Source: Bacillota bacterium
GTDB lineage: Bacteria > Bacillota > UBA4882 > UBA8346
NCBI GenBank assembly: GCA_023415835.1
Contig: JAEZJK010000070.1
Span: forward strand, 1 to 17,634
Direction of reading: 5' to 3'
DNA length: 17,634 bases
This document shows positions 1 through 6,995 of the stretch, piece by piece. Each line of letters opens with the position of its first letter. Position 1 is the first letter of the stretch. The position numbers and the translations under genes are program-made. The notes under the pieces were generated by a model. That model worked only from the letters and a program-made list of their open reading frames with translations, was not told where the DNA came from and did not search any database.

Positions 1-127
1 GTATTTTGAAAGCCCCGGCAATCACTTGAAAGTTATTCTCATCCTTGGTTAAAAAGGTAACCAGAGCCGGTAATGATACAAATATAAAATTCTTGATATA
101 TAACCAATTGGTTTTCTTTTGTTTCAT
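1..127 (-). CDS. N-terminal part of an unidentified membrane protein (cut by window edge)
   Basis: Reading the minus strand from the ATG at 127 gives 42 open codons running off the window. The peptide begins MKQKKTNWLYIKN, and a hydrophobic stretch (FIFVSLPALVTFL) follows at about residues 14-26, which suggests an N-terminal membrane segment or signal anchor. An in-frame TAG lies four codons upstream, so translation cannot start much earlier. No good Shine-Dalgarno precedes the ATG, which lowers confidence. I do not recognise the family. It lies downstream of the DUF2271-like gene in the same direction but is separated from it by about 400 bases and a probable terminator, so it is probably a separate unit. 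Confidence 0.4.
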   Translation of the reverse strand, partial: MKQKKTNWLYIKNFIFVSLPALVTFLTKDENNFQVIAGAFKI

Positions 128-428
128 GACTGCCAGCTAACTTGCCAGCCAGAGGAATAATCAATAAATTCAAAGTTGAAGGCCAATTGCTTACTCTTCT
201 CGCTCAACCCGAAAACTGGCCTCCAACATTTAGTCATCTTTAATATTATTGTATCATTATCTTTGAAAAACGGCAAAATCTTCACCTCAATGTGCACTTA
301 AACATAGAATGTAAAAAAGATTCGCCGTATCCAAAATATTTCCTGCTTTTTACAAGTAATTTTTTTCCTGTAATCTTAATTTTCGGAAATTACCTCGCTT
401 TCACCGACGCCTTGACAATTTCAATCCA
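128..428. other. Intergenic stretch without a recognisable gene
   Basis: This AT-rich stretch has no convincing reading frame on either strand. The only structure seen is an imperfect inverted repeat, with arms at 178-188 and 214-224 built on GGCC/GGCC and two mismatches. It could form a hairpin in RNA from either strand, but no T-tract follows it. A regulatory role for the membrane protein gene at 1-127 is possible but unsupported. Confidence 0.5.
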
Positions 429-429
429 T

Positions 430-497
430 AAAAAAAACCGCTGATGTGATTGATTATCACTTAAGCATTGAACAAAACCGTTAAAATTATCACATCA
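430..497 (-). terminator. Probable terminator of the DUF2271-like gene
   Basis: On the minus strand a perfect 9-bp inverted repeat (TGATGTGAT at 442-450 and ATCACATCA at 489-497) is followed by GCGG and eight T residues (430-437 on the opposite strand). The loop is long (38 nt), and an alternative smaller stem (GTGAT/ATCAC) lies inside it. The position, about 30 bases after the stop at 529, fits termination of that gene. Confidence 0.5.
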
Positions 498-528
498 TCC
501 CCCGGCTGCCTTATCCATGAACCCCCGC

Positions 529-1161
529 TTATCGAATATAAACGGCCGTAACCGCGCCGATCATATTTCTATTTTTAGGATCCGGGGAACTGTATTCCGC
601 CTTTACGGGGGTATTGGACTCCTTGGGTCCTCCGACGGCTATAGTCCCGCTATAGATAACACTGCTTTCCCAAAAGAGCGTACCTTCCACAAAAAAACGG
701 TAGTTACCCTCGGAAACCGACTTGCCGTGCTGATCGTCACAGTTCCAGGTGTATCTCAAATTGCCCGTCCGGGGCGTCGCTCCGCTAACCGCATCCACCT
801 TATCCTTTGATGCCGCAGCTCTTTTTGATTTTTTCACCCAGATTCTTAAGGCTTCTTTTCTGGTTTGATAGCCGCGCCGTACGGTAAAATTGGTAACATA
901 CAGTGTTTTTACAAAATTGCCCTCCGTATCCTCAATCCAAACCGCAAATTGATTGCTGGCAATCCCGCTCTGTCTGACAAAGGGGAAGGATATCTCCACC
1001 TTTCCCAAAGAGCTTTGCCGAAGCGGCGCAGAGGTCCCGCTATTTTCCGAAAAGGCTGCCGCCAGTAAACTTGCTTGCGACGGCGCGGAACTTCCCGCCG
1101 TAAATCCCAGGTAAAGAACAGCGTTGAAAAAGGCCAGGCAAAAAAGGATTTGTTTTTTCAT
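529..1161 (-). CDS. Secreted DUF2271-like protein
   Basis: The 210-residue product starts with a Sec signal peptide (MKK, then a hydrophobic core to about residue 22, probable cleavage near residue 30). A low-complexity Ser/Ala linker follows, then a beta-rich domain at about residues 51-210. Family-like features are the VWIED segment at 74-78 with a following TLYVT strand, the VSGATPRTG motif at 125-133, the W..DD..G turn at 139-146, and a GNYRFFVEG strand at 152-160. These match the pattern of DUF2271, a predicted extracytoplasmic family often encoded near PepSY or ApbE-type flavin proteins; no such neighbour is visible here. The start is well set by an AAGGAG ribosome site 12 bases before the ATG. 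The biochemical role is unknown. The assignment rests on motif recall only. Confidence 0.72.
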   Translation of the reverse strand: MKKQILFCLAFFNAVLYLGFTAGSSAPSQASLLAAAFSENSGTSAPLRQSSLGKVEISFPFVRQSGIASNQFAVWIEDTEGNFVKTLYVTNFTVRRGYQTRKEALRIWVKKSKRAAASKDKVDAVSGATPRTGNLRYTWNCDDQHGKSVSEGNYRFFVEGTLFWESSVIYSGTIAVGGPKESNTPVKAEYSSPDPKNRNMIGAVTAVYIR

Positions 1162-1266
1162 GGTAATTCACTCTCCTTTTTAAAAATTCTATTCACTAAA
1201 GAAATTCGGTTCGAAAACATTTGTTCCGCCATTTGATTAACCCTATTTTCTTGCTTAAAACCTCCG

Positions 1267-1363
1267 CTACCTGTCCGTTAAGAAAATCGGTGCTGCTTCA
1301 ATCGCCAGCCCGAGGAGAACTACCAAAAGCCCCAATATGATTTGCTCGGAGTTCTTTTTTCAT
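1267..1363 (-). pseudogene. Possible frameshifted 31-residue membrane peptide
   Basis: From the ATG at 1363 the frame (MKKELRANHIG...) is uninteresting and stops after 21 codons. The neighbouring frame encodes a very hydrophobic, membrane-helix-like peptide (EQIILGLLVVLLGLAIEAAP, then IFLTDR and stop). Removing one A from the run of six A residues right after the ATG would join them into MKKNSEQ followed by the helix. This could be a decayed gene, a slippage site, or chance. No clear ribosome site precedes the ATG. Confidence 0.22.
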
Positions 1364-1656
1364 TTTAATTGATTGATTAACTTAAAGATTATCTTAGAAA
1401 GAACCTCATAAAATACCCGCTTAAACGGTAGCCTTATTACGGTCTCTAATAAAAAAATCAGTGTTTTAACTATTAAAAATTCTGTAAAATATTTCTTATC
1501 CCTGCATTTTTTGTAATGTCAGATCTAATAGTTCATCTATAAATTGTTTGTTCTTCTCCGAGCGTCCACTGTTTAGGTGGCGAGTCTCATAAAAAGGGTG
1601 AAGGGCGAAGCTTTGAAATATAATTGAATAACTAAAATCCCAGATTGGTCCAATCA

Positions 1657-1684
1657 TTGAATTATAAGGATAAGGTGATATAAT
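1657..1684 (+). promoter_or_regulatory. Sigma-A promoter of the ATPase/SARP regulator gene
   Basis: TTGAAT (1657-1662) and a perfect TATAAT (1679-1684) are separated by 16 bp. The predicted transcription start, near 1691, leaves a leader of about 27 nt before the ATG at 1718. Confidence 0.6.
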
Positions 1685-1717
1685 AAATATCAAATATTGG
1701 AACAAGTGGGATAACGG

Positions 1718-4612
1718 ATGATTGATCATAATGATTTTATTTTCAACCAAGGATTAATCCGGACTAAATATAATCTGCCGGGTGTCAACCGTCGATTGGT
1801 TTCCAGGCAGCGATTATCCGAAAAGTTAAACCAAGTGCTTGACCACAAGTTAACCCTGGTGACTGCTCCCGCAGGATACGGTAAGTCCACCGCTGTGGCC
1901 GATTGGCTCCGAAAGGTTGGGGTACCGGCCGCCTGGGTATCGATAGATTCGGGCGATAATCATCCGATGGTCTTTTGGCGTTATATTTGCGCCGCGATGG
2001 ACGGTATTCTAAGCGGCATCAGTAATGACACTTCCTATATTTTTTCCTCCCCGGAGCTAATCAAAGCCAACATTCATTTGAGCATCCTGATTAATCGGCT
2101 GACTGCAGGCCAAACTGATCTTATTTTAGTGTTTGATGATTTTCATTGCATCACCGAGCCGGATATTTTAGAGAATTTCACCTACTTTATCGGCTTACTC
2201 CCAGCCCGGGTCCACGTAATCCTGATCAGCAGAACCGAATCGGACCTGAAACTAGCTAAACTGGGTGTTAAAGGCGATCTGATCCGGATCGGCGTAAATG
2301 ACTTAAGGTTTCAAACCGAAGAGATTGCCCGGTTTTATCAAGTAAGAGGATTATTGTTTGAAAAAAAAGAGCTTGATCGGGTTGAAGCATTTACCGAAGG
2401 ATGGGTGGCTGCCTTAGTTGCCGCCACGATGTTGGCGGATGAAAAACCGGACCGGACTCAAGGTCAATTGACCGCAAGCTTTGAACCAAGCGAGCAGCTA
2501 ATCGATGAATACCTGCAGGAAGAGGTGTTTGGTAAATGGCCAATGGATAAACAGGCCTTTTTACTAAAAACATCAATCCTGGAAAGATTATGTGGCCCGT
2601 TATGCGATGCGGTGACCGATTCGAAGGACGGCAGCGGGAAACTCCGCGAACTCTGGGCTAGGAATGAATTTTTGATATCTCTTGACAGTGAGAATCGGTG
2701 GTATCGGTACCATCCTCTTTTTAGAAGTTTTTTACGCAAATGTTTATCGGAAAAAGATCCGCTGTCAGTTCCATCGCTCCATGACAAAGCAGCCCAATGG
2801 TATAAGGATAATGGACTGCTTTACCCGGCGATCGGCCATTACTTGCAGGCGGACCGGTATGCTGAAGCTACCCGGCTGATTAGTTCGCAAGCAGGTTATT
2901 TGATACCGAAAGGCGAGTATGTTATGTTGCTTACCTGGCTGGAGCGGTTACCGGAGCAATTCGTCAGGAGTAGTCGCGAGATTATATGTGTCATGGTAAG
3001 TTATTATGCGGAAATTAACTCCTTTGAACTGGCTGAACAATGGTTGGCTAGATTGCAAGAGATCGTTGAAGAATACCGGAAAAATGAAAGCGAAGCTAAG
3101 CTTAGCCAAAAGATGCACAGCTTGATGGGGGCTAATTTATTGCTCCGTCAAGGGAAATTATCTGAATCGCTATTGAAGATCAAAGAAGCGGCCGCAGTTC
3201 AAGGGGTTACACTGCCATTCAATAGCGAATTCATGGATGTCAATCTATTCGACATCAGCTTATATCGAGGAATAGCCCCTTTGGTAAACCTGTTTAAACA
3301 AGATCAAGAAGCCTTTCAGAGCTTGGTTGCAAATTACCGGCCGATGATTGGTAAAAATCCGGGGTATGCGCCGTTAGCCATCGGAGAATTCTATTATGAA
3401 AACAATCGGCTGAGTGAGGCGTTACCGTATCTCCTATCCTCCATCGATGAGGCGACGAAGGCCGACTGCCCAGGGGCTCTTGTGCCCGGTATGGTAACCT
3501 TGGCCCGTATCAAAAGGGCCCAAAATGATTTTACAGCCGCCTTGGAAGTCGTCAAGGAATGCGAACAGAGGCTTGAGAAGATCAACAAGCCACATTGGAA
3601 TTATCAGTTGGAGGCTTTTAAAATCCGTTTATTTATAGATGCCGGCCAAACCGGAGAAGTCGAAGAATGGTTTTCCAATTGTAAGCTCCGAATCTATCAG
3701 GATATTATCAGAACTAGAGAATATGAGTTGCTTGTATTCGCCCGTGTTTTAATGGAGCGGGAACGTTTTGAAGATGCCGCCATCTTGTTGCAAAGACTCT
3801 CGGCCTTTGCCGAAGGCGAAAAGCGGCTTCATAGCATGGTTGAGATTTTCAATTTACAGGCGATCAACGCCGATAAAACCGGGGAAACATCTTCGGCTAT
3901 AATTTTCCTCGAAAAAGCGCTTGCCATCGGTTGGCAAGAAGGTTATTTCCGTAGCTTCATCGATGAATCGGCCCCCATGGCGGCGCTTTTGGATAAATAC
4001 CTTCGTTTCCAAAAGAATCAGAAAAAATCTGCGGATAACATCAATCAGCTCACAGCCTACGCTGAAAATATCCGGAAAGAGACGAAAAATAGTATCCCAA
4101 CTGTTACGGAAAAGCCGTCTGCCGTCCGGACGCCGATTCAATGTTTTGGAATTTTCACACTTTATCAAGGTGGGCATCCGGTCAACTGTAAAAACTCGAA
4201 AGCCCGGGAGATCCTAGCTTACCTAGTCCATAACGAAGGAATCGCCGTCGGCTGGGAGAAGATTGTGGAGGCGGTCTGGCCGGATTCTAATTATGAAAAA
4301 GCCCATGCCAACTTTCACGCTACTATGTACCTGCTACGCAAGTTTTTAGCGGATAATTCGCTGCCCGAGATCTTGGAGTGCAGCCGGGGAAACTACCGCA
4401 TTCGGCCGGAAAAGGTCGATTGCGACATGTATCAGTTCAAACGGATTTTGATAAAGTATCACAACAGCCCGGAATCTGAGCCTAAGCTTGTAGAAACGGC
4501 CAAGCGGCTTTATACCGGAGGGTACTTCGAGGAGGATGGATTTGGGTGGGCTTACGCCAAGTCTGCAGAATTGGAAGCGATGTATTCGAGGTTACCAAAT
4601 GGAAACATCTAG
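1718..4612 (+). CDS. MalT-like STAND ATPase/TPR regulator with SARP-type winged helix, truncated BTAD
   Basis: This 964-residue cytoplasmic regulator begins with the typical entry of MalT/LAL-type ATPases (LIRTKYNLPGVNRRLVSRQRL at 13-33). A Walker A loop (APAGYGKST, 50-58) and a Walker B strand (LILVFDDFH, 135-143) follow. The central region, about 350-780, is helical and TPR-like, with many paired helices, as in MalT sensor modules. The C-terminus is not a LuxR helix-turn-helix. From residue 807 (CFGIFTLYQGG) it reads as the OmpR-like winged helix of SARP/AfsR activators (WEKIVEAVWPDSN...ANFHATMYLLRKFL). From about residue 900 (CDMYQFKRIL) it enters a bacterial transcriptional activator domain that stops after about 65 residues instead of about 150. 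In the family, the ATPase binds ATP and a small ligand and assembles to activate transcription; the ligand here is unknown. It has its own promoter and a strong terminator. The likely target is the lipoprotein gene downstream. The Shine-Dalgarno is weak. Confidence 0.88.
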   Translation: MIDHNDFIFNQGLIRTKYNLPGVNRRLVSRQRLSEKLNQVLDHKLTLVTAPAGYGKSTAVADWLRKVGVPAAWVSIDSGDNHPMVFWRYICAAMDGILSGISNDTSYIFSSPELIKANIHLSILINRLTAGQTDLILVFDDFHCITEPDILENFTYFIGLLPARVHVILISRTESDLKLAKLGVKGDLIRIGVNDLRFQTEEIARFYQVRGLLFEKKELDRVEAFTEGWVAALVAATMLADEKPDRTQGQLTASFEPSEQLIDEYLQEEVFGKWPMDKQAFLLKTSILERLCGPLCDAVTDSKDGSGKLRELWARNEFLISLDSENRWYRYHPLFRSFLRKCLSEKDPLSVPSLHDKAAQWYKDNGLLYPAIGHYLQADRYAEATRLISSQAGYLIPKGEYVMLLTWLERLPEQFVRSSREIICVMVSYYAEINSFELAEQWLARLQEIVEEYRKNESEAKLSQKMHSLMGANLLLRQGKLSESLLKIKEAAAVQGVTLPFNSEFMDVNLFDISLYRGIAPLVNLFKQDQEAFQSLVANYRPMIGKNPGYAPLAIGEFYYENNRLSEALPYLLSSIDEATKADCPGALVPGMVTLARIKRAQNDFTAALEVVKECEQRLEKINKPHWNYQLEAFKIRLFIDAGQTGEVEEWFSNCKLRIYQDIIRTREYELLVFARVLMERERFEDAAILLQRLSAFAEGEKRLHSMVEIFNLQAINADKTGETSSAIIFLEKALAIGWQEGYFRSFIDESAPMAALLDKYLRFQKNQKKSADNINQLTAYAENIRKETKNSIPTVTEKPSAVRTPIQCFGIFTLYQGGHPVNCKNSKAREILAYLVHNEGIAVGWEKIVEAVWPDSNYEKAHANFHATMYLLRKFLADNSLPEILECSRGNYRIRPEKVDCDMYQFKRILIKYHNSPESEPKLVETAKRLYTGGYFEEDGFGWAYAKSAELEAMYSRLPNGNI

Positions 4613-4706
4613 GGCCGCTTATTAAACAGCGACGATTGACCATTTCTATTATATCGTTTTACATCATTAATACCCGATTAAATGTAAAATCCCTTTAAAC
4701 CGGATG

Positions 4707-4737
4707 CCCCGGGAGGTTTATTCCTTCCGGGGTTTTT
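4707..4737 (+). terminator. Rho-independent terminator of the regulator gene
   Basis: A 10-bp GC-rich stem (CCCCGGGAGG at 4707-4716, CCTTCCGGGG at 4723-4732, one G-U pair) with a 6-nt loop is followed directly by TTTTT. It separates the regulator from the lipoprotein gene, so the latter needs its own promoter. Confidence 0.88.
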
Positions 4738-4755
4738 ATTTTAGAGAAATTTTTC

Positions 4756-4789
4756 TTTTAGGTTCGTTTTAGGTTGTTTTTTATATAAT
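4756..4789 (+). promoter_or_regulatory. Activator-type promoter with 11-bp-phased direct repeats (SARP-like arrangement)
   Basis: The 9-mer TTTTAGGTT occurs at 4756-4764 and again at 4767-4775, a period of 11 bp or one helical turn. Exactly 8 bp after the second copy is a perfect -10 TATAAT (4784-4789). No TTGACA-like -35 is present at the proper distance; the repeats occupy that region. SARP activators are known to bind heptameric direct repeats with 11-bp spacing ending 8 bp before the -10. The gene just upstream encodes a SARP-type winged helix, so it is the natural candidate activator. The link is inference. Confidence 0.55.
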
Positions 4790-4800
4790 ACTTTATAAAT

Positions 4801-4815
4801 GCAAACAAGGTTTGC
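4801..4815 (+). repeat. Perfect inverted repeat at the predicted 5' end of the lipoprotein mRNA
   Basis: GCAAAC, a 3-nt spacer AAG, and GTTTGC lie about 12-26 bp downstream of the TATAAT. It may be a 5' stabilising hairpin or a second operator. No other copy was noticed in the window. Confidence 0.4.
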
Positions 4816-4936
4816 CGGCCCACCTCAATCCCATTTTCAATTTCACTTGGGTCTCTTGCAATAATATTAAGTGAATTACGGGAAGGAAACCAGGAGTATT
4901 AAAACATAACATATTCTACAAAGGAGGACAAGCAAG

Positions 4937-5950
4937 ATGGCAAAATCAACAACAATCAGGTTAATGGTCATTTTAGCGACCGTTTTGACCCTCTTCGGTT
5001 GCGGCGGGGGAAAAAAGCACGAGGCAACAACCGATGTCTATGTCGCGGGAGTAGTGAAAGATGGTTTGACCAATAATAATGTCGCAACTTACTGGAAGAA
5101 CGGTACCGCCGTGAAGCTCACCGACGGAACATACGATGCGCATGCCGAATCGATTTTCGTTTCCGGAAGCGATGTCTATGTCGCGGGGTATGAAGCGGAC
5201 GGAACGGGTGGAGCCAGCGTCGCCAAATATTGGAAAAACGGAGTCCCTGTAATACTTTCGAATGTAGATAATCATGCCGAAGCTTTGTCAATTTTTGTTT
5301 CAGGGAACGTCGTCTATGTTGCGGGATATGAGAGTGAGGAAAGGGTGCCGGTCGCCAAGTACTGGGAGAACGGGACTGCAGTGATGCTTCCGGATGGATC
5401 ATATGCCAAATCAATTTATGTTTCAGGAAGTGATGTCTATGTAGCGGGGCACCAATATAACGGATCATTAGGTATAGCCAAGTACTGGAAAAACAAGAAC
5501 GCCGTCGAACCGGATCTTTCCGATGGAACATCTAATGCATCCGCCAACTCTATTATGGTTGTTGGAAGCGAAGTCTATATCGCGGGGGATGAGAATGACA
5601 CCGCTAAATACTGGAATAACGGGATCGCTATACCGCTTCAGGTTGGCACGAATGAGTCGGATGCCAGTTCTATTTTTGTTTCAGGTAGCGATGTTTATAT
5701 CGCTGGTTCTGAAGAAAATGACGAAGCGGAAATCGCCAAGTACTGGAAGAAAGGTAGCTCCGTGCCGCTTACGGATGGGACGCATGATGCATCCGCCTAT
5801 TCAATTTTTGTTTTAAGGAACAACGTTTATGTGTCGGGATTTGAGAGCAACGGAACCGTACAAGTCGCCAAGTACTGGAAGAACAGTGTTCCCGTAGCGC
5901 TTTCAGACGGAACAAGCGATGCCCGTGCTCATTCAATTTTTGTAAAGTAA
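4937..5950 (+). CDS. Surface lipoprotein with seven propeller-like repeats
   Basis: The 337-residue product has a lipoprotein signal (basic MAKSTTIR, hydrophobic core, then LTLFGC with Cys22 followed by a Gly-rich linker), so it is probably lipid-anchored outside the cytoplasmic membrane. From residue 33 to the last residue it consists of seven units of 40-46 residues. Each starts with DVYVAG-like residues, has a central AKYWKNG-like motif, then a LTDGT-like turn, and closes with SIFVSGS. Seven such beta-rich units suggest a seven-bladed propeller. The protein ends within SIFV, so the last repeat closes exactly at a unit boundary. Unit 3 and unit 5 are shorter (41 and 40 residues). An AAGGAGG site sits 9 bases before the ATG. 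No enzyme motif is seen; binding to a polymer or protein is possible but unproven. It is monocistronic, between two strong terminators. Confidence 0.85.
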   Translation: MAKSTTIRLMVILATVLTLFGCGGGKKHEATTDVYVAGVVKDGLTNNNVATYWKNGTAVKLTDGTYDAHAESIFVSGSDVYVAGYEADGTGGASVAKYWKNGVPVILSNVDNHAEALSIFVSGNVVYVAGYESEERVPVAKYWENGTAVMLPDGSYAKSIYVSGSDVYVAGHQYNGSLGIAKYWKNKNAVEPDLSDGTSNASANSIMVVGSEVYIAGDENDTAKYWNNGIAIPLQVGTNESDASSIFVSGSDVYIAGSEENDEAEIAKYWKKGSSVPLTDGTHDASAYSIFVLRNNVYVSGFESNGTVQVAKYWKNSVPVALSDGTSDARAHSIFVK

Positions 5951-5988
5951 AAATAGAAATGGTATCTTTTTTTTAAGGATTTATGAAG

Positions 5989-6021
5989 CCCCGCTATAAT
6001 TGTTCACGGCGGGGTTTCTTT
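5989..6021 (+). terminator. Terminator of the lipoprotein gene
   Basis: CCCCGC (5989-5994) and GCGGGG (6009-6014) form a GC-only stem with a 14-nt loop, followed by TTTCTTT. It lies about 40 bases after the stop codon. Confidence 0.8.
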
Positions 6022-6031
6022 ATTGGTGTGT

Positions 6032-6069
6032 AAAAAAGACTGCCGGCCTTCTTTCCCTGGCCGGCAGTC
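6032..6069 (-). terminator. Terminator of the small two-helix membrane protein gene (minus strand)
   Basis: A perfect 11-bp stem (GACTGCCGGCC at 6038-6048 and GGCCGGCAGTC at 6059-6069) with a 10-nt loop is followed on the minus strand by six T residues (6032-6037). It faces the plus-strand terminator at 5989, so the two convergent units end back to back. Confidence 0.88.
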
Positions 6070-6124
6070 ATAAATCTTTATAGGATATTACGTTTCTCAT
6101 TGCAATCAAGATTCTGGGTTGCAA

Positions 6125-6337
6125 CTATTTACGATAGGCAACCAAGGTTTTATACATAATAAACAAATAGGTTACCACAAAGATAATCCAGACAATGGCG
6201 ATATTATCCAAGAAAAACTTTGAAAAATAAACTCCAAAAATGATTCCGAACGAAACTAAAGTAATTTTTAAAGCCAAAAAATCCCAAAGATTATACTTTC
6301 GAGTCCGTTGCAACATGTTATTGATGAAATTTTTCAT
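6125..6337 (-). CDS. Small two-helix membrane protein (70 residues)
   Basis: The product starts at an ATG at 6337, chosen because AAAGGAGGT lies 7-15 bases upstream; the frame is open 12 codons further but without a ribosome site. The N-terminus is basic and amphipathic (MKNFINNMLQRTRKYN). Two hydrophobic helices follow, at about residues 21-40 (ALKITLVSFGIIFGVYF) and 45-63 (IAIVWIIFVVTYLFIMY), and the tail ends AYRK. The layout resembles short clostridial proteins often auto-annotated as 'permease of phosphate ABC transporter', a name without functional support. The exact role is unknown. It forms a single-gene unit ended by a strong hairpin. Confidence 0.7.
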   Translation of the reverse strand: MKNFINNMLQRTRKYNLWDFLALKITLVSFGIIFGVYFSKFFLDNIAIVWIIFVVTYLFIMYKTLVAYRK

Positions 6338-6500
6338 TACGGCAACCTCCTTTATATTTTTAATATTAGCCAAGCTTGGTTGATAGTCCCTATTCTACTC
6401 CGGTTAGCTCCTTTAGTAAATCGTATTTGTCCCCCAACCCTAGTAGTGTCATGGAAAATGCAATGTAAAAAGGTAAAAAGGGTTATTATGGATGATAATA

Positions 6501-6529
6501 TAAAGACCGGCCCAAAACTTTTGGGCCGG
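6501..6529 (-). terminator. Terminator of the 61-residue protein gene (minus strand)
   Basis: CCGGCCCAAAA (6507-6517) and TTTTGGGCCGG (6519-6529) form a perfect 11-bp inverted repeat around one central base. On the minus strand it is followed by TCTTTA. It begins 8 bases after the stop of the gene ending at 6537. Confidence 0.82.
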
Positions 6530-6536
6530 CCCTATT

Positions 6537-6722
6537 TCATTCAGACCACCGCATATAATCGATCCCCGGGTCGACATCCGGTTCCTCGGCCAAATCATCC
6601 GCCTTTTTCTTGGCCTTGTTCCCCGCTCCGGCTTTATTTGTTAGAGGCGCCTTGATGTCCGGTATATCTTGTAATTCATTTAAATCTCGCGGTTCCATTT
6701 CTTCGCCGATCCTTTTTTCCAC
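6537..6722 (-). CDS. Small hydrophilic protein of unknown function (61 residues)
   Basis: The product starts at GTG (6720-6722), with AGGAGGTGA centred about 10 bases upstream. It is highly charged and has no membrane segment. Residues 1-20 are Glu-rich (EKRIGEEMEPRDLNELQD), the middle is Lys/Ala-rich (NKAGAGNKAKKKAD), and the tail is acidic with an aromatic end (DVDPGIDYMRWSE). It looks intrinsically disordered. I do not recognise a family. The clear start signals and a strong terminator right after the stop support a real gene. Its ribosome site lies in the 3' arm of a hairpin, listed separately. Confidence 0.62.
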   Translation of the reverse strand: MEKRIGEEMEPRDLNELQDIPDIKAPLTNKAGAGNKAKKKADDLAEEPDVDPGIDYMRWSE

Positions 6723-6730
6723 TTGTACTC

Positions 6731-6746
6731 ACCTCCTAATGGAGGT
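6731..6746 (-). promoter_or_regulatory. Hairpin masking the ribosome binding site of the 61-residue protein
   Basis: In the minus-strand mRNA, ACCUCC (from 6746 to 6741), a 4-nt loop AUUA, and GGAGGU (6736 to 6731) form a perfect 6-bp stem. The second arm is the Shine-Dalgarno itself, so the folded leader would block ribosome binding. Confidence 0.5.
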
Positions 6747-6788
6747 AGTATTTAAAAAAATCAACCTTTCTATGACCAAATTCAAAAA

Positions 6789-6995
6789 TCAATATGTCTG
6801 TTCCAAGGTATGGATCGCCCTCAATAAGAACTCATTCACCGGCGTATTGACACCATAATCCCGGCCTAGCTTGGCTACGGTCCCGGTAAGAATCCCCACT
6901 TCGGTATTGCGGCCTGCCTCAAAATCCTGAAGCATCGAAGTCTTTCCTTCCGGCCCTAAAGTATTAAGTACTCCGATATACTTTTGAAGTGGGCA
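6789..6995 (-). pseudogene. panE: C-terminal remnant of ketopantoate reductase
   Basis: The minus frame ending at TGA 6789-6791 encodes about 68 residues that match the C-terminal domain of ketopantoate reductase (NADPH-dependent reduction of 2-dehydropantoate in pantothenate/CoA synthesis). Key signs are KTSMLQDFEAGRNTEVGIL and then GRDYGVNTPVNEFL near the end, which correspond to the family's S-M-L-Q-D-x-E-x-G-R-x-T-E and tPvN segments. The NADPH-binding N-terminal half is missing. Just upstream (before about 6995) the sequence switches to a GH4 glycosidase in another frame. No start codon or ribosome site is present, so this is a dead fragment. Confidence 0.8.

Noticed and set aside
1496..1750. 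An 84-codon frame on the minus strand with a regulator-like C-terminus (FIDELLDLTLQKMQG)
   Set aside because: It overlaps the promoter and first codons of the large regulator gene, has no ribosome site, and its first half is low-complexity. At best it holds a decayed gene end.
5033..5947. Regular repeats as a CRISPR array or DNA repeat
   Set aside because: The repetition is at the protein level, in one intact coding frame with diverged DNA; there are no identical direct repeats with unique spacers.
6370..6379. CCAAGCTTGG palindrome upstream of the small two-helix membrane protein gene
   Set aside because: Only 10 bp, a single copy and no paired promoter; too weak to call an operator.
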